A DNA stretch of 38,593 bases from Acidobacteriota bacterium (GTDB lineage Bacteria; Acidobacteriota; Vicinamibacteria; Vicinamibacterales; SCN-69-37), in contig SYFT01000098.1 of assembly GCA_005799825.1 (NCBI GenBank), forward strand, positions 1-38,593. Direction: 5' to 3'. Each line of letters opens with the position of its first letter. Within the stretch, counting starts at the first letter, position 1. Positions 38,321 to 38,593 of this stretch are shown in pieces. A model generated the notes under the pieces. The model had not been told where the DNA came from. It searched no databases and saw only the letters and a list, made by a program, of their open reading frames with translations. The position numbers and the translations under genes are program-made.

Positions 38321-38593
38321 CTAATGTGCCGCTTCGGCAGGCGGCGGTATCAAATCCGGGTCGGGCGGCGGCAGGGCCGCCAGTTCATCAGCCGCATTGC
38401 GCCGATGCGGGATAGCCTGGTCGGCCACTACGCGGCCGTCGCGGAAGCGAATCAGGCGCGTGCCGTATTCGGCGATGTCCATTTCGTGCGTGATCACGAT
38501 GACCGTGATCCCGCGTTCCTTGTTGAGACGCTGGAAGATGCCCATCACCTCGATGCTGGTGCGCGTGTCGAGGTTGCCGGTCGGTTCGACGGC
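38321..38593 (-). CDS. MacB-type ABC ATPase, C-terminal part (runs off the right edge)
   Basis: The frame is open to the window edge and begins within the Walker B region: AVEPTGNLDTRTSIEVM, then IFQRLNKERGITVIVITHEM with the H-loop His. The normal text is ADEPTGNLD; here GTC (Val) stands where the Mg-coordinating Asp (GAC) belongs. The C-terminal tail (LPPPDPDLIPPPAEAAH) is Pro-rich. It precedes the MacB permease by 14 bp and is surely its partner. The Walker A and signature motifs are outside the window, so intactness cannot be judged. Confidence 0.9.
   Translation of the reverse strand, partial: AVEPTGNLDTRTSIEVMGIFQRLNKERGITVIVITHEMDIAEYGTRLIRFRDGRVVADQAIPHRRNAADELAALPPPDPDLIPPPAEAAH

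Overview
The window is high-GC, densely packed chromosomal DNA with both strands used about equally. It most likely comes from an acidobacterium of the Vicinamibacteria type (subdivision 6). That is an inference from gene content: an 803-residue ADOP-type (acidobacterial duplicated orphan permease) transporter, secreted CBM9-like proteins, a DUF4159 protein, a PD40-associated amidohydrolase, exported S15, S51 and M28 hydrolases, and a palindromic intergenic element present twice. There are no transposases, integrases, phage genes or CRISPR arrays. Three tRNA genes (Gly-GCC, Cys-GCA, Leu-UAA) all encode their CCA end.

Layout. 0-6.7 kb: an exported two-domain rhodanese; a minus-strand cluster of ADOP permease, Tat-type GHL10 hydrolase and CBM9-like protein; a divergent secreted CBM9-like protein. 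6.7-7.2 kb: tRNA-Gly (minus) and tRNA-Cys (plus), with a 15-codon Cys-rich reading frame and a hairpin just before tRNA-Cys. 7.2-11 kb: a plastid-type glycerol-3-phosphate acyltransferase, an S15 hydrolase and a DUF4159 protein. 11-13.5 kb: a coupled minus-strand set (cyanophycinase-like, methyltransferase) headed by the wreck of a leucine-degradation operon. 13.5-18.1 kb: YtxH-like, YihY and YyaL genes on plus; spermidine-synthase-like and YggT genes on minus. 18.3-20.9 kb: gene relics (frameshifted exported globin, two ADOP fragments on opposite strands, a photolyase fragment) around an N-acyl-D-amino-acid deacylase. 20.9-25.4 kb: a lipoprotein amidase with a CHRD-like tail, a serine beta-lactamase-fold hydrolase and a 5'-truncated amidohydrolase. 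25.4-27.5 kb: tRNA-Leu between two strong inverted repeats, then a small membrane protein, NfeD and a stomatin. 27.5-31.1 kb: M28 peptidase, aminotransferase, APC permease and a small soluble protein, all minus. 31.2-36.4 kb: tesA-ybbA-ybbP-like operon, then a DksA/TraR-like protein, a ferritin-like protein and a short folK. 36.5 kb to the end: a Gly-rich secreted protein and a MacB-type permease plus ATPase that runs off the edge.

How the genes work together. Much of the content serves scavenging in the envelope: exported peptidases, amidases and deacylases, an amino-acid exchanger beside an aminotransferase, and lipid or membrane quality control (NfeD-stomatin, TesA-YbbAP, MacB-like, ADOP). 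Many neighbours overlap by ATGA or GTGA, which suggests translational coupling. At least five gene relics lie between 13.4 and 25.4 kb, so this segment has lost genes by deletion and decay.

The most notable candidate for something new is the short frame encoding MSVRTRLACRCCCRA (6897-6944) followed by a hairpin with a T-rich tail, immediately 5' of tRNA-Cys. It looks like a cysteine-responsive leader controlling a tRNA gene.
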